Source: an uncultured Treponema sp.
GTDB lineage: Bacteria; Spirochaetota; Spirochaetia; Treponematales; Treponemataceae
Assembly: GCA_947176045.1 (NCBI GenBank)
Contig: CAMWPF010000120.1
Coordinates: 1-5,508 of the forward strand
Reading direction: 5' to 3'
Length of the DNA stretch: 5,508 nt
Program-made: the position numbers and the translations under genes
Part shown: in pieces, positions 1 to 5,430 of the stretch
Numbering within the stretch: the stretch's first letter is position 1
Layout of the letters: each line of letters opens with the position of its first letter
Notes under the pieces: model-generated
Seen by the model: only the letters and a program-made list of their open reading frames with translations
Databases searched by the model: none
Told to the model about the DNA's origin: nothing

Positions 1-1126
1 GGAACGCCGCCTCGATGAGCGCGTCCGCCTCCAGCGACTGGTAGATTTCCTCCGCCTGCGCGACGGTTCCGCGCAGGACGGGATGGCGCGGCGAAAACAG
101 CACGCAGCAGTCCTCGTAGGGAAGGATCGACGTTTCGAAGGTTCCGATGAAATTCGCCGTCTCCACAATTTCCTCCTTGTCCATGCCGACAAGCGGGCGG
201 AGCAGGGGATAGGCCGCAAAATGCTCCGTGACGTTCATGTTCTCTATCGTCTGGCTTGCGACCTGCCCGAGGCTTTCCCCCGTGATGATGCAGTCCGCAT
301 GGACGCGGTGCGCGAGCAGGTTCGCCGCCTTCATCATGCACACGCGCAGCATGAGCGTCGTCCAGTCCGGCGGTGCCTTTTCCTTGATCCTCATCTGCAC
401 GTCGGTGAACGGAATGATGTTCAGGTATGTGCTTGTTCCGAATTCCGACAGCTTTTTTGCGAGCGTCTCGACCTTCTGCTGCGCTTCGGGCGACGTGTAC
501 GGATAGGAATGGAAGTACGCGCATTCCACCTTCATGCCGCGGCGCATCATGCGCCAGCCGGCGACCGGAGAGTCCAAGCCGCCTGAAAGCAGCAGCAGCC
601 CCTTTCCGCTGCATCCGGCGGGAAGCCCGCGGCAGGATTTCTCCGCATTGCTGTACACATAGCAGCGTTCGCGCACCTCTACGAAGATCTTCACGTCGGG
701 ATGCCGCACGTCGACTTCCATAAGCCCCGAGTCGAAGACGGGGGACGCGCCCTCGCAGGCGATTTGATATGAATTGAGCGGAAACTGCTTGTCCTCGCGC
801 CGGGCCTCGATTTTGAACGTGCGCGCGCCGCGCGCCGCCGCATATTCCGCCTCGCGGCGCACCGCCTGCTGGATTTCTTCGATCGTCTTTCCGCAGGCCG
901 TGGCCTTCGCCCAGCCGGTGATGCCGAGGAGGTGCCGGAGCGCGTCCTCCACGTCGGCGCATTCGCCGTCGGCGCATTCGATGTACAGCCGCCCGGCGTG
1001 AAGCGTTGCGCGCGCGCCGCCCGCCTTCAGCCGGAGCCGTATGTTCTTGAGGAGCAGTCGTTCGAATTCATGGAGGTTGGAGCCTTTGAGCGTCAGCTCG
1101 CCGAGTTTTGCAAGATACGTAGCCAT
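1..1126 (-). CDS. thiI: tRNA 4-thiouridine synthase ThiI (C-terminal end outside window)
   Basis: Cytoplasmic enzyme that adenylates U8 of tRNA and inserts sulfur delivered by a cysteine desulfurase (IscS type), giving 4-thiouridine; in some bacteria it also serves thiamine thiazole synthesis. The window holds 375 residues starting MATYLAKLGELTLKG, which matches the ThiI N-terminal ferredoxin-like domain. A THUMP domain follows (about 60-165, with RREDKQFPLNS near 110-119). The PP-loop ATPase motif SGGLDS is at 181-186, with SGKGLLLL just before it. ITGESLGQVASQT is at 281-293, and PYEDCCVLFSPRHP at 336-349 carries C340/C341, the region of the catalytic cysteine. Rhodanese-free family members run to about 390-400 residues, so probably only 15-25 residues are missing; whether a rhodanese domain follows cannot be seen. 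It lies 106 bases downstream of the secreted-protein gene on the same strand and has its own promoter-like sequence. No Shine-Dalgarno sequence precedes the ATG, but homology at the N-terminus supports this start. Confidence 0.95.
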   Translation of the reverse strand, partial: MATYLAKLGELTLKGSNLHEFERLLLKNIRLRLKAGGARATLHAGRLYIECADGECADVEDALRHLLGITGWAKATACGKTIEEIQQAVRREAEYAAARGARTFKIEARREDKQFPLNSYQIACEGASPVFDSGLMEVDVRHPDVKIFVEVRERCYVYSNAEKSCRGLPAGCSGKGLLLLSGGLDSPVAGWRMMRRGMKVECAYFHSYPYTSPEAQQKVETLAKKLSEFGTSTYLNIIPFTDVQMRIKEKAPPDWTTLMLRVCMMKAANLLAHRVHADCIITGESLGQVASQTIENMNVTEHFAAYPLLRPLVGMDKEEIVETANFIGTFETSILPYEDCCVLFSPRHPVLRGTVAQAEEIYQSLEADALIEAAF

Positions 1127-1132
1127 GCCCGG

Positions 1133-1161
1133 ATTCTAGCATTATGGCGTGAAAATAACAA
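1133..1161 (-). promoter_or_regulatory. putative thiI promoter, leaderless type
   Basis: Read on the minus strand, TTGTTA (1161-1156; 4 of 6 to the -35 consensus) is followed by a 17-base spacer and TAGAAT (1138-1133; 5 of 6 to the -10 consensus). The ATG of thiI begins six bases after the -10 box, so the predicted transcript start falls on or next to the start codon. There is no room for a Shine-Dalgarno sequence. The boxes are seen directly; promoter activity and leaderless translation are inferred. The gene could also be read from the upstream secreted-protein gene. Confidence 0.5.
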
Positions 1162-1177
1162 TCGGCTTGGAGTGGAG

Positions 1178-1230
1178 GGACGCCTGGGGAGGAAGTCCGG
1201 CGTTTCGGCTTCGGAGGCGTCCGGGCTTCC
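1178..1230 (-). terminator. inverted repeats after the secreted-protein gene; weak terminator candidate
   Basis: Just past the stop codon of the secreted-protein gene there are two overlapping, mutually exclusive pairings. One is a perfect 8-bp pair, GGACGCCT (1178-1185) with AGGCGTCC (1215-1222). The other is a 10-bp pair with one mismatch, 1191-1200 with 1221-1230, separated by 20 bases. Neither is followed by a clear T-run on the minus strand; the nearest T-rich stretch is about 20 bases further on, inside the thiI promoter. This may be a terminator, a processing site, or chance pairing in G+C-rich DNA. Confidence 0.25.
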
Positions 1231-1232
1231 TG

Positions 1233-2225
1233 TCATGGCCTTCCGGCCGTCTCCGCGCCGCGCGCTCCGAATTCCCGCTGCCGTCCGCGCACTGCCTGAA
1301 TGAGTCCGTTTCCCTGCTCCAGCTGGTTGATGAGGTCCCAGTGCCAGTCCAAATCTTCAGGCGGAAACAGCGGCGGCGGAGGCGGCCTGCGCCGGGCGTT
1401 CGCTTCGGCGACGATGGCGAGCAGCGATTCCGCGTCGTCCTTGTCCGCACGGCGGAGGTACGGCGCTCCGATTCCGCAAATCCGCCCGCCTGCATCAAGC
1501 GTGCATTCTTCTGGAAGCGATGCGAATTTCTCCACGTTCCTGATATGGGCGCTCCTGCCGTTCGCGCAGGTGAACGTGGCGCCGCCGCTTCTGATGTGCT
1601 TGTTCACCGTGAACAGGCTGCTTCCGTCCGTGAAGGCTGCGGCCGCCTCCCCGTCGAATTCCATGTCCGTGCGCCAGAACCGCAGCTTGTACGCGGCGCC
1701 TTCCAGAATGTACCAGGAGATGATGTCCTCGCGCCGCCGCCTGCCGGAGATGCGCAGCGAGTCGGCGCAGTTCAAGCCCTGCCAGTAGCCGGAAATCGCA
1801 CCGCCTGCGGACTCGGGCTGCGAGCTCTCCTGCGGATAGTGTATGAGGAAGGAGAGGAACAGCGCGCCGTCAATGACGGCGACGGGAATCCTCGCCGTTT
1901 CGGCTCCGCCGTAGCGGAGCGAAAGCTCCCATGCGGGGACGCCCTCGGCAATCTGCTCGTAGCTGACGTTGATGGAGGCGGGCGCGGGCGCCGTTGCGGC
2001 GTTCGCCGAGCGCGGCTGGAGGCTGGAGGATTCTGCTGGCTCCGCGGCGCGGTCGTAGTACCAGCCGTAGTACAGCTTGAGGATGACGGAAAGCTGGTCC
2101 TGCTCTCCGAACAGCACGATGCGGTCGGCTCCCTGCCAGATTCCGGCAAGTTCTGGCGGCGGCAGCGCGGCGGCGGCAGCGGACAGAAAGGCCGCCGCTG
2201 CCGCCAGAAGAATCTGTTTTCCCAT
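1233..2225 (-). CDS. secreted or periplasmic protein of unknown function with two WQG motifs
   Basis: A 330-residue protein that I do not recognise with confidence. The first 20 residues (MGKQ, then ILLAAAAAFLSAAAAA) form a clear Sec signal peptide, with likely cleavage near A20/L21. There is no lipobox cysteine, so it is probably soluble outside the cytoplasm or in the periplasm. GIWQG at 28-32 and GYWQG at 146-150 begin two segments that each carry aromatic patches (LYYGWYYDRA at 51-60; ISWYILEG at 169-176). This suggests two copies of a small beta-rich domain; the G-x-W pattern is loosely lipocalin- or avidin-like, which is speculation. Between them lies a low-complexity Ala/Pro/Ser linker (about 61-84). 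Four cysteines (153, 220, 241, 250) sit in the second half. A proline run (281-289) precedes a charged C-terminal tail. It is divergent to feoA1, which permits but does not prove a link to iron. No Shine-Dalgarno sequence is present; the signal peptide supports this start. Confidence 0.8.
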   Translation of the reverse strand: MGKQILLAAAAAFLSAAAAALPPPELAGIWQGADRIVLFGEQDQLSVILKLYYGWYYDRAAEPAESSSLQPRSANAATAPAPASINVSYEQIAEGVPAWELSLRYGGAETARIPVAVIDGALFLSFLIHYPQESSQPESAGGAISGYWQGLNCADSLRISGRRRREDIISWYILEGAAYKLRFWRTDMEFDGEAAAAFTDGSSLFTVNKHIRSGGATFTCANGRSAHIRNVEKFASLPEECTLDAGGRICGIGAPYLRRADKDDAESLLAIVAEANARRRPPPPPLFPPEDLDWHWDLINQLEQGNGLIQAVRGRQREFGARGAETAGRP

Positions 2226-2231
2226 AGTTTG

Positions 2232-2260
2232 ATTATCGGCATGAATTCCGCCATGATGAA
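2232..2260 (-). promoter_or_regulatory. putative promoter of the secreted-protein gene, leaderless type
   Basis: On the minus strand GATAAT (2237-2232; 5 of 6 to TATAAT) lies exactly six bases before the ATG at 2225. This is the same geometry as at thiI. The matching -35 position with a 17-base spacer reads TTCATC (2260-2255), only 3 of 6 to consensus. No Shine-Dalgarno sequence is present between the box and the ATG. The -10 box is convincing in this G+C-rich setting, but the -35 box is weak. Confidence 0.42.
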
Positions 2261-2290
2261 GCGCGCCGCCGCCTGCCGGAACGTGAAAAT

Positions 2291-2320
2291 GAAAAAAGTT
2301 GCCTTATGCAAACTTTTTTC
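2291..2320. repeat. 10-bp perfect inverted repeat between the divergent genes
   Basis: GAAAAAAGTT (2291-2300) and AACTTTTTTC (2311-2320) are perfect inverted copies 10 bases apart, so their centres are about 20 bp (two helical turns) apart. The element lies 11 bases upstream of the feo -35 box and 65 bases upstream of the secreted-protein start. It could be an operator for a dimeric regulator, an A-tract UP element for the feo promoter (its right arm falls near -47 to -56 of the predicted start), or a hairpin. Its A/T content stands out from the surrounding DNA. Confidence 0.55.
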
Positions 2321-2331
2321 GGAGATGCCTA

Positions 2332-2360
2332 TTGACAAAAGCCTTTGGTTAGCGTAGTAT
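2332..2360 (+). promoter_or_regulatory. sigma70-type promoter of the feoA1-feoA2-feoB operon
   Basis: TTGACA (2332-2337) is a perfect -35 box. After a 17-base spacer comes TAGTAT (2355-2360; 4 of 6 to TATAAT). TATAAC at 2358-2363 is a closer -10 match, but its 20-base spacing is poor. The predicted transcript start near 2367 gives an untranslated leader of about 43 bases before feoA1. The A-tract inverted repeat just upstream may strengthen it. Confidence 0.7.
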
Positions 2361-2362
2361 AA
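2344..2362 (+). promoter_or_regulatory. candidate DtxR/IdeR-family metal-regulator operator
   Basis: TTTGGTTAGCGTAGTATAA agrees with the DtxR/IdeR consensus TTAGGTTAGCCTAACCTAA at 14 of 19 positions. The left half is nearly perfect (8 of 9) and the right half is degraded. It covers the spacer and the -10 box of the feo promoter, where iron-dependent repressors usually bind. Its own dyad symmetry is weak (4 of 9 pairs), so this may be a chance match. No Fur-type box was seen. Confidence 0.3.
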
Positions 2363-2397
2363 CTTTGACGGTTGGTTTTTCGTGCGCGCAAGCGGAC

Positions 2398-2404
2398 AAG
2401 GAGG
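2398..2404 (+). promoter_or_regulatory. strong Shine-Dalgarno of feoA1
   Basis: AAGGAGG with a 5-base spacer places initiation at the ATG at 2410. This decides against the in-frame TTG at 2365, which would add 15 poorly conserved residues and would overlap the predicted transcript start. Confidence 0.9.
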
Positions 2405-2409
2405 CTGAG

Positions 2410-2619
2410 ATGCCGTTGTCGATGTGTGGAAATGGTGCGGTGTGCACCGTAAAGAAAGTCGGCGGAAATTCCGCCGTCCGGCAGCACTTGAACAATCTGG
2501 GGTTCAATGTCGGGACGCCTGTGACGGTCGTTTCCACGTTGGACGGAAACCTCATCGTCCGTGTCAGGGACGCCCGGGTTGCGATCGACCGCATGATGGC
2601 GAACCGCATCCTTGTTTGA
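2410..2619 (+). CDS. feoA: FeoA family protein 1 (ferrous iron uptake accessory protein)
   Basis: A 69-residue single-domain FeoA protein: a small cytoplasmic SH3-like beta-barrel thought to bind or modulate FeoB. It starts MPLSMCGNGAVCTVKKVGG. The FeoA core follows: VRQHLNNLGFNVGTPVTVVS (23-42), then DGNLIVRVRDARVAID (45-60) and MMANRILV (62-69), the usual ending. The length is normal for the family. This N-terminal style is typical of the first FeoA in FeoA-FeoA-FeoB operons of anaerobes. It is the first gene after the promoter and has the best Shine-Dalgarno sequence of the three. The 173-base structured gap before feoA2 contrasts with the tight feoA2-feoB overlap and may allow FeoA1 to be made at a different level. 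It is distinct in sequence from FeoA2, so it is a paralogue rather than a recent duplicate. Confidence 0.92.
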   Translation: MPLSMCGNGAVCTVKKVGGNSAVRQHLNNLGFNVGTPVTVVSTLDGNLIVRVRDARVAIDRMMANRILV

Positions 2620-2633
2620 CGCGGCGCCGTCCG

Positions 2634-2665
2634 CAAGCCGCCTGCTTGATTTTTCCTTGCTTTTT
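2634..2665 (+). terminator. possible weak intrinsic terminator or attenuator inside the feo operon
   Basis: A hairpin with a 5-bp stem (CAAGC/GCTTG, loop CGCCT) is followed by ATTTTT and then a second T5 run at 2661-2665. The stem is short, so read-through into feoA2-feoB is expected. It may nevertheless reduce distal expression. The alternative pairing of 2637-2641 with 2621-2625 would remove the hairpin, giving a possible switch. Confidence 0.35.
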
Positions 2666-2712
2666 AGAAATTCTCCTTGAATTGCCGGACGGCGCTTTGA
2701 CGGCGGCGCGGA

Positions 2713-2737
2713 ATGCCTTTGCCTGCGGCAGGGGCAT
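2713..2737 (+). repeat. stable hairpin upstream of feoA2
   Basis: Positions 2713-2723 pair with 2727-2737 over 11 bp (nine Watson-Crick pairs and two G-U in RNA) around a 3-base loop. No T-run follows, so it is not an intrinsic terminator. It sits 45 bases before the feoA2 Shine-Dalgarno sequence and could block 3' exonucleases or define a processed 5' end for the feoA2-feoB transcript. Confidence 0.5.
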
Positions 2738-2781
2738 CCTTCCGGCGTGCGCTTGCTTTGCAGGAATTTATTTAGAGGAAC

Positions 2782-2786
2782 AGGAG
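2782..2786 (+). promoter_or_regulatory. Shine-Dalgarno of feoA2
   Basis: AGGAG lies six bases before the ATG at 2793 and fixes that start. It is set in an A/T-rich stretch (2763-2780) that should leave the site unstructured. Confidence 0.85.
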
Positions 2787-2792
2787 TTCACG

Positions 2793-3014
2793 ATGAAGAC
2801 TTTGAAGGATGCCGCGGTCGGCGAGACGCTTACCGTCCGGCGGCTGAACGGAGAGGGGGCGCTCAAGCGCCGCCTGATGGACATGGGCTTTACCAGCGGG
2901 TGCTCGTTCTACGTCCGCAAGGTTGCGCCTTTGGGGGATCCGGTGGAAATCACAATCCGCGGGTATGAGCTGAGCGTCCGCAAGAACGATGCGGAATGCA
3001 TTGAGGTGGAATGA
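2793..3014 (+). CDS. feoA: FeoA family protein 2 (ferrous iron uptake accessory protein)
   Basis: A 73-residue FeoA protein with the classic pattern: MKTLKDAAVGETLTVRRLNG (1-20), EGALKRRLMDMGFTSGCSFYV (21-41), KVAPLGDPVEITIRGYELSVR (43-63), then KNDAECIEVE. The segment APLGDPVEITIRGYELSVRK is the most typical FeoA signature. The role is expected to be cytoplasmic support of FeoB, by interaction with its G-domain or pore. The last four bases overlap the feoB start (ATGA at 3011-3014), so the two are probably translationally coupled and made in a linked ratio. Of the two FeoA proteins this is the more canonical and the one more tightly tied to FeoB. Its cysteines (36 and 69) are not in a known metal motif. 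Confidence 0.95.
   Translation: MKTLKDAAVGETLTVRRLNGEGALKRRLMDMGFTSGCSFYVRKVAPLGDPVEITIRGYELSVRKNDAECIEVE
3003..3009 (+). promoter_or_regulatory. feoB Shine-Dalgarno inside feoA2
   Basis: GAGGTGG lies within the last codons of feoA2. It is one base before the ATG at 3011 and four before the ATG at 3014. The second ATG therefore has better spacing, while the first gives the classic ATGA overlap. A third in-frame ATG at 3023 is also close to the conserved KIALAGNPNCGKT start. The choice alters the protein by at most four residues. Confidence 0.6.
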
Positions 3015-5407
3015 TGGCTGCGATGAAAATTGCCCTTGCGGGAAATCCGAACTGCGGAAAGACGACGATGTTCAATGCGCTGACCGGCGCGAACCAATAT
3101 GTCGGCAACTGGCCGGGCGTCACGGTGGAGAAGGTCGAGGGAAGGCTCAAGGGAGCCTCCGACGTCGTCGTGACAGACCTTCCGGGAATCTACTCGCTCT
3201 CCCCGTACACGCCGGAGGAGGTGGTGAGCCGCGACTATCTTGCAGGCTCCGAGCCGAGCGCCGTCCTCAACATTGTGGACGCCTCGAACATCGAGCGCAA
3301 CCTGTATCTGACGACGCAGATTATGGAGCTGGGAAAGCCGGTCGTCCTCGCGCTGAACATGATGGACGTCCTCAAGAAGCGGGGCGACAAGATAGATTCG
3401 AAGAAGCTCGCCGGGGCGCTCGGCTGCACGGTCGTCGAGACGAGCGCGCTCCGCGGCGCGGGCGTTGCGGAGGCTGCCGCGGCGGCGGTTTCCGCGGCGC
3501 GCGGCGGAGCTGCCGCTCCGGCGGCGGCTGCGTTCTCGGCCGACGTGGAGGAGGCGATTTCCGCTATGGGCGCGCTTGTTCCTGCGGACGTTCCCGCGCA
3601 GCTCCGGCGCTGGTACGCCATCAAGCTCTTGGAGCGCGATCCGGTCGTCCTGAAGAAGCTGTCGTTGGACGGGGAGTCCGCGCGGAAGGCGGAGGATGTC
3701 GCCAAGGCGCTGGAGGAGGCGCGCGGCGACGATGCCGAGTCCATCATCACGAACGAGCGCTACGAATTCATCACGGCGCTTTTGAAGGGGTGCGTCGTCA
3801 AAAAGTCCGCGGGGGCGCTTTCCACGACGGACAAAATCGACCGCATCGTCACGAACCGCTGGCTCGCCCTGCCGATTTTTGCGGCGGTCATGTTCCTCGT
3901 ATATTTTGTCTCGGTGACGACTGTCGGAGCGTATGTGACTGACTGGACGAACGACGGACTGTTCGGCGACGGCTGGCATCTGTTCGGAATCGGATCGGGC
4001 GCGTACGACGACGCAATCACCGAATATGCTGCGGAAAACCTCTGGACGGAGGACTTCGTCGGAGAGGTGCAGGCTGCAGCCGACGCCGGCGTCGTCGGAG
4101 CGGACGAGCTGCTGGGCGCCGTCGGGGACGGGGATTTCGGCAGCTTTGACGAGGCGTACGGGCTGTACGGCGACGCGCTTGCGGAAGCGGGGTTCGACCT
4201 TTCCGAGGCGTATGATGCCGCAATGGAGGCGGACGGCGTGCCGGACACAGCTGAATTCGGCGTCTGGATTCCAGGAATTCCTGCGTTGATTGAGGCGGGT
4301 CTGGATGCTGTCGGCTGCGCGGAATGGCTCAAGGGTCTGATTCTGGACGGCATTGTCGGCGGCGTGGGCGCAGTCCTCGGCTTTGTGCCGCAGATGCTCG
4401 TCCTGTTCATCTTCCTTGCGTTCCTGGAGTCCTGCGGCTATATGGCGCGCATCGCGTTCATTATGGACCGGATCTTCCGCCGGTTCGGACTTTCCGGAAA
4501 GTCGTTCATTCCGATCCTCATCGGAACGGGGTGCGGCGTGCCGGGCGTCATGGCGTCGCGGACGATTGAAAGCCCTGCCGACCGCCGCATGACGGTCATG
4601 ACGACGACGTTCATTCCGTGCGGCGCGAAGATGCCGATTATCGCGCTGATTGCGTCGGCGCTGTTCGGCGGCGCGGCGTGGGTCGCTCCGAGCGCCTACT
4701 TTTTGGGCGTCGCTGCGATCATTATCTCCGGCATCATGCTCAAGAAGACCAAGCCGTTCGCGGGCGAGCCGTCTCCGTTCGTCATGGAGCTTCCCGCCTA
4801 CCACTGGCCGACTGTCGGGAACATCCTGCATTCTATGTGGGAGCGCGGATGGTCGTTCATCAAGCGCGCCGGAACCATCATCCTGGTGTCGTCCATCATC
4901 ATCTGGGCAGGTTCCGTGTTCGGCATGACGGAAGGCGGCTTCGGCTTTGATCCAGACATGGAGCTTGAGTCCAGCATCCTCGGCTATATCGGGAGCGCTG
5001 TGAAATGGATTTTCGCTCCGTTGGGATTCGCGGACATCAAGGCGACGATTGCGACGGTCATGGGACTGGTTGCGAAGGAGGAGGTTGTCGGCGTGTTCGG
5101 CGTCCTCGACTTCGAGGGAATGACGAAGCTTGCCGGATACTCCTTCCTGATTTTCAACCTGCTCTGCGCGCCGTGCTTTGCCGCCATCGGCGCAATCCGC
5201 CGCGAAATGAACGACGGACGGTGGACGGCCTTTGCAATCGCCTACCAGTGCGTGTTCGCGTACATCGTCGCGCTGATTGTCTTCCAGTTCGGAAGGCTGT
5301 TCACAGTCGGATTCGGCGCCGGCACCGTGTTCGCGCTCCTTGCACTCGCGCTGATTGTCTATATGCTTGTCCGTCCGAACAAGTACGCGGCGAAGCCGCG
5401 CGCATGA
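3011..5407 (+). CDS. feoB: FeoB ferrous iron transporter with N-terminal G-protein domain
   Basis: An inner-membrane Fe2+ transporter of 798 residues, slightly longer than the 773 of E. coli FeoB. The cytoplasmic G-domain has G1 GNPNCGKT (11-18), G2 within NWPGVT (T39), G3 DLPG (56-59), G4 NMMD (116-119; FeoB-type, not NKxD) and G5 TSALRG (144-149). A helical GDI-like region runs to about 275, with an Ala-rich linker at 152-175. Hydrophobic segments start at about 285. TGCGVPGVMASRTIE (506-520) and FIPCGAKMPI (534-543) are the conserved gate motifs, and LCAPC (718-722) recurs near the C-terminus; C508, C537, C719 and C722 are candidate path residues. Between the first and second membrane segments lies an outer loop of over 100 residues, very acidic and lacking Lys or Arg. 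No FeoC is encoded after it. It is the last gene of the operon, coupled to feoA2 by a four-base overlap, and is likely controlled by iron through the upstream promoter. Confidence 0.98.
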   Translation: MMAAMKIALAGNPNCGKTTMFNALTGANQYVGNWPGVTVEKVEGRLKGASDVVVTDLPGIYSLSPYTPEEVVSRDYLAGSEPSAVLNIVDASNIERNLYLTTQIMELGKPVVLALNMMDVLKKRGDKIDSKKLAGALGCTVVETSALRGAGVAEAAAAAVSAARGGAAAPAAAAFSADVEEAISAMGALVPADVPAQLRRWYAIKLLERDPVVLKKLSLDGESARKAEDVAKALEEARGDDAESIITNERYEFITALLKGCVVKKSAGALSTTDKIDRIVTNRWLALPIFAAVMFLVYFVSVTTVGAYVTDWTNDGLFGDGWHLFGIGSGAYDDAITEYAAENLWTEDFVGEVQAAADAGVVGADELLGAVGDGDFGSFDEAYGLYGDALAEAGFDLSEAYDAAMEADGVPDTAEFGVWIPGIPALIEAGLDAVGCAEWLKGLILDGIVGGVGAVLGFVPQMLVLFIFLAFLESCGYMARIAFIMDRIFRRFGLSGKSFIPILIGTGCGVPGVMASRTIESPADRRMTVMTTTFIPCGAKMPIIALIASALFGGAAWVAPSAYFLGVAAIIISGIMLKKTKPFAGEPSPFVMELPAYHWPTVGNILHSMWERGWSFIKRAGTIILVSSIIIWAGSVFGMTEGGFGFDPDMELESSILGYIGSAVKWIFAPLGFADIKATIATVMGLVAKEEVVGVFGVLDFEGMTKLAGYSFLIFNLLCAPCFAAIGAIRREMNDGRWTAFAIAYQCVFAYIVALIVFQFGRLFTVGFGAGTVFALLALALIVYMLVRPNKYAAKPRA
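3941..4270 (+). other. acidic outer-loop insertion of FeoB (residues 311-420)
   Basis: This segment begins DWTNDGLFGDGWHLFGIGSG and continues as a hydrophilic stretch rich in Ala, Asp, Glu and Gly up to FGVWIPGIP. It lies after the first membrane segment and so should face outward. From residue 311 to 440 there are 29 Asp/Glu, one His and no Lys or Arg. Short helices of the type DEAYG and SEAYD recur, but no exact repeat or EF-hand is present. I recall similar spacer segments in FeoB of gut anaerobes; how variable they are was not tested. Confidence 0.75.
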
Positions 5408-5409
5408 CG

Positions 5410-5422
5410 GGGGCGGCGCCCC
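5410..5422 (+). repeat. small GC hairpin just after feoB
   Basis: GGGGC (5410-5414) and GCCCC (5418-5422) pair around a 3-base loop, starting three bases after the feoB stop codon. No T-run follows. It may add to the 3'-end structure made by the larger hairpin downstream. Confidence 0.45.
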
Positions 5423-5430
5423 GGTGACGT

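Larger units (their letters stand above)
2620..2792 (+). other. structured feoA1-feoA2 intercistronic region
   Basis: This non-coding stretch holds several inverted repeats. A perfect 10-bp pair, GCGCCGTCCG (2624-2633) with CGGACGGCGC (2686-2695), encloses a 52-base loop. Inside that loop CAAGC (2634-2638) pairs with GCTTG (2644-2648), followed by A and T5 and, a little later, another T5. GCGGC (2621-2625) can instead pair with GCCGC (2637-2641), which would break both other stems. A separate hairpin lies at 2713-2737. The region could attenuate, process or stabilise the mRNA between the two cistrons. No reading frame in it looks like a gene. Confidence 0.6.

Noticed and set aside
83..586. 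Plus-strand frame opposite thiI
   Set aside because: The minus strand encodes ThiI with its PP-loop motif across the same bases; this frame is a shadow.
1149..2357. Plus-strand frame of 402 codons opposite the secreted-protein gene
   Set aside because: Its product is Arg/Gly-rich without a domain or signal, starts inside the thiI promoter and runs into the feo promoter; the minus-strand protein has a signal peptide, internal motifs and a -10 box.
2313..2366. Fur box in the feo promoter
   Set aside because: No stretch resembling the GATAATGATAATCATTATC pattern was found between the palindrome and the predicted transcript start.
2365..2409. TTG start giving a longer FeoA1
   Set aside because: The added residues are not FeoA-like, the TTG overlaps the predicted transcript start, and AAGGAGG sits correctly for the ATG at 2410.
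4124..4160. EF-hand-like calcium or metal loop in FeoB (GDGDFGSFDE)
   Set aside because: The spacing of acidic residues does not fit DxDxDGxxxxxE; it is better seen as part of a generally acidic loop.
2909..4831. Long open frame of 640 codons on the minus strand opposite feoB
   Set aside because: It is Arg/Asp-rich low-complexity sequence with no family motif and lies opposite a fully motif-supported FeoB; long antisense frames are expected in G+C-rich genes.
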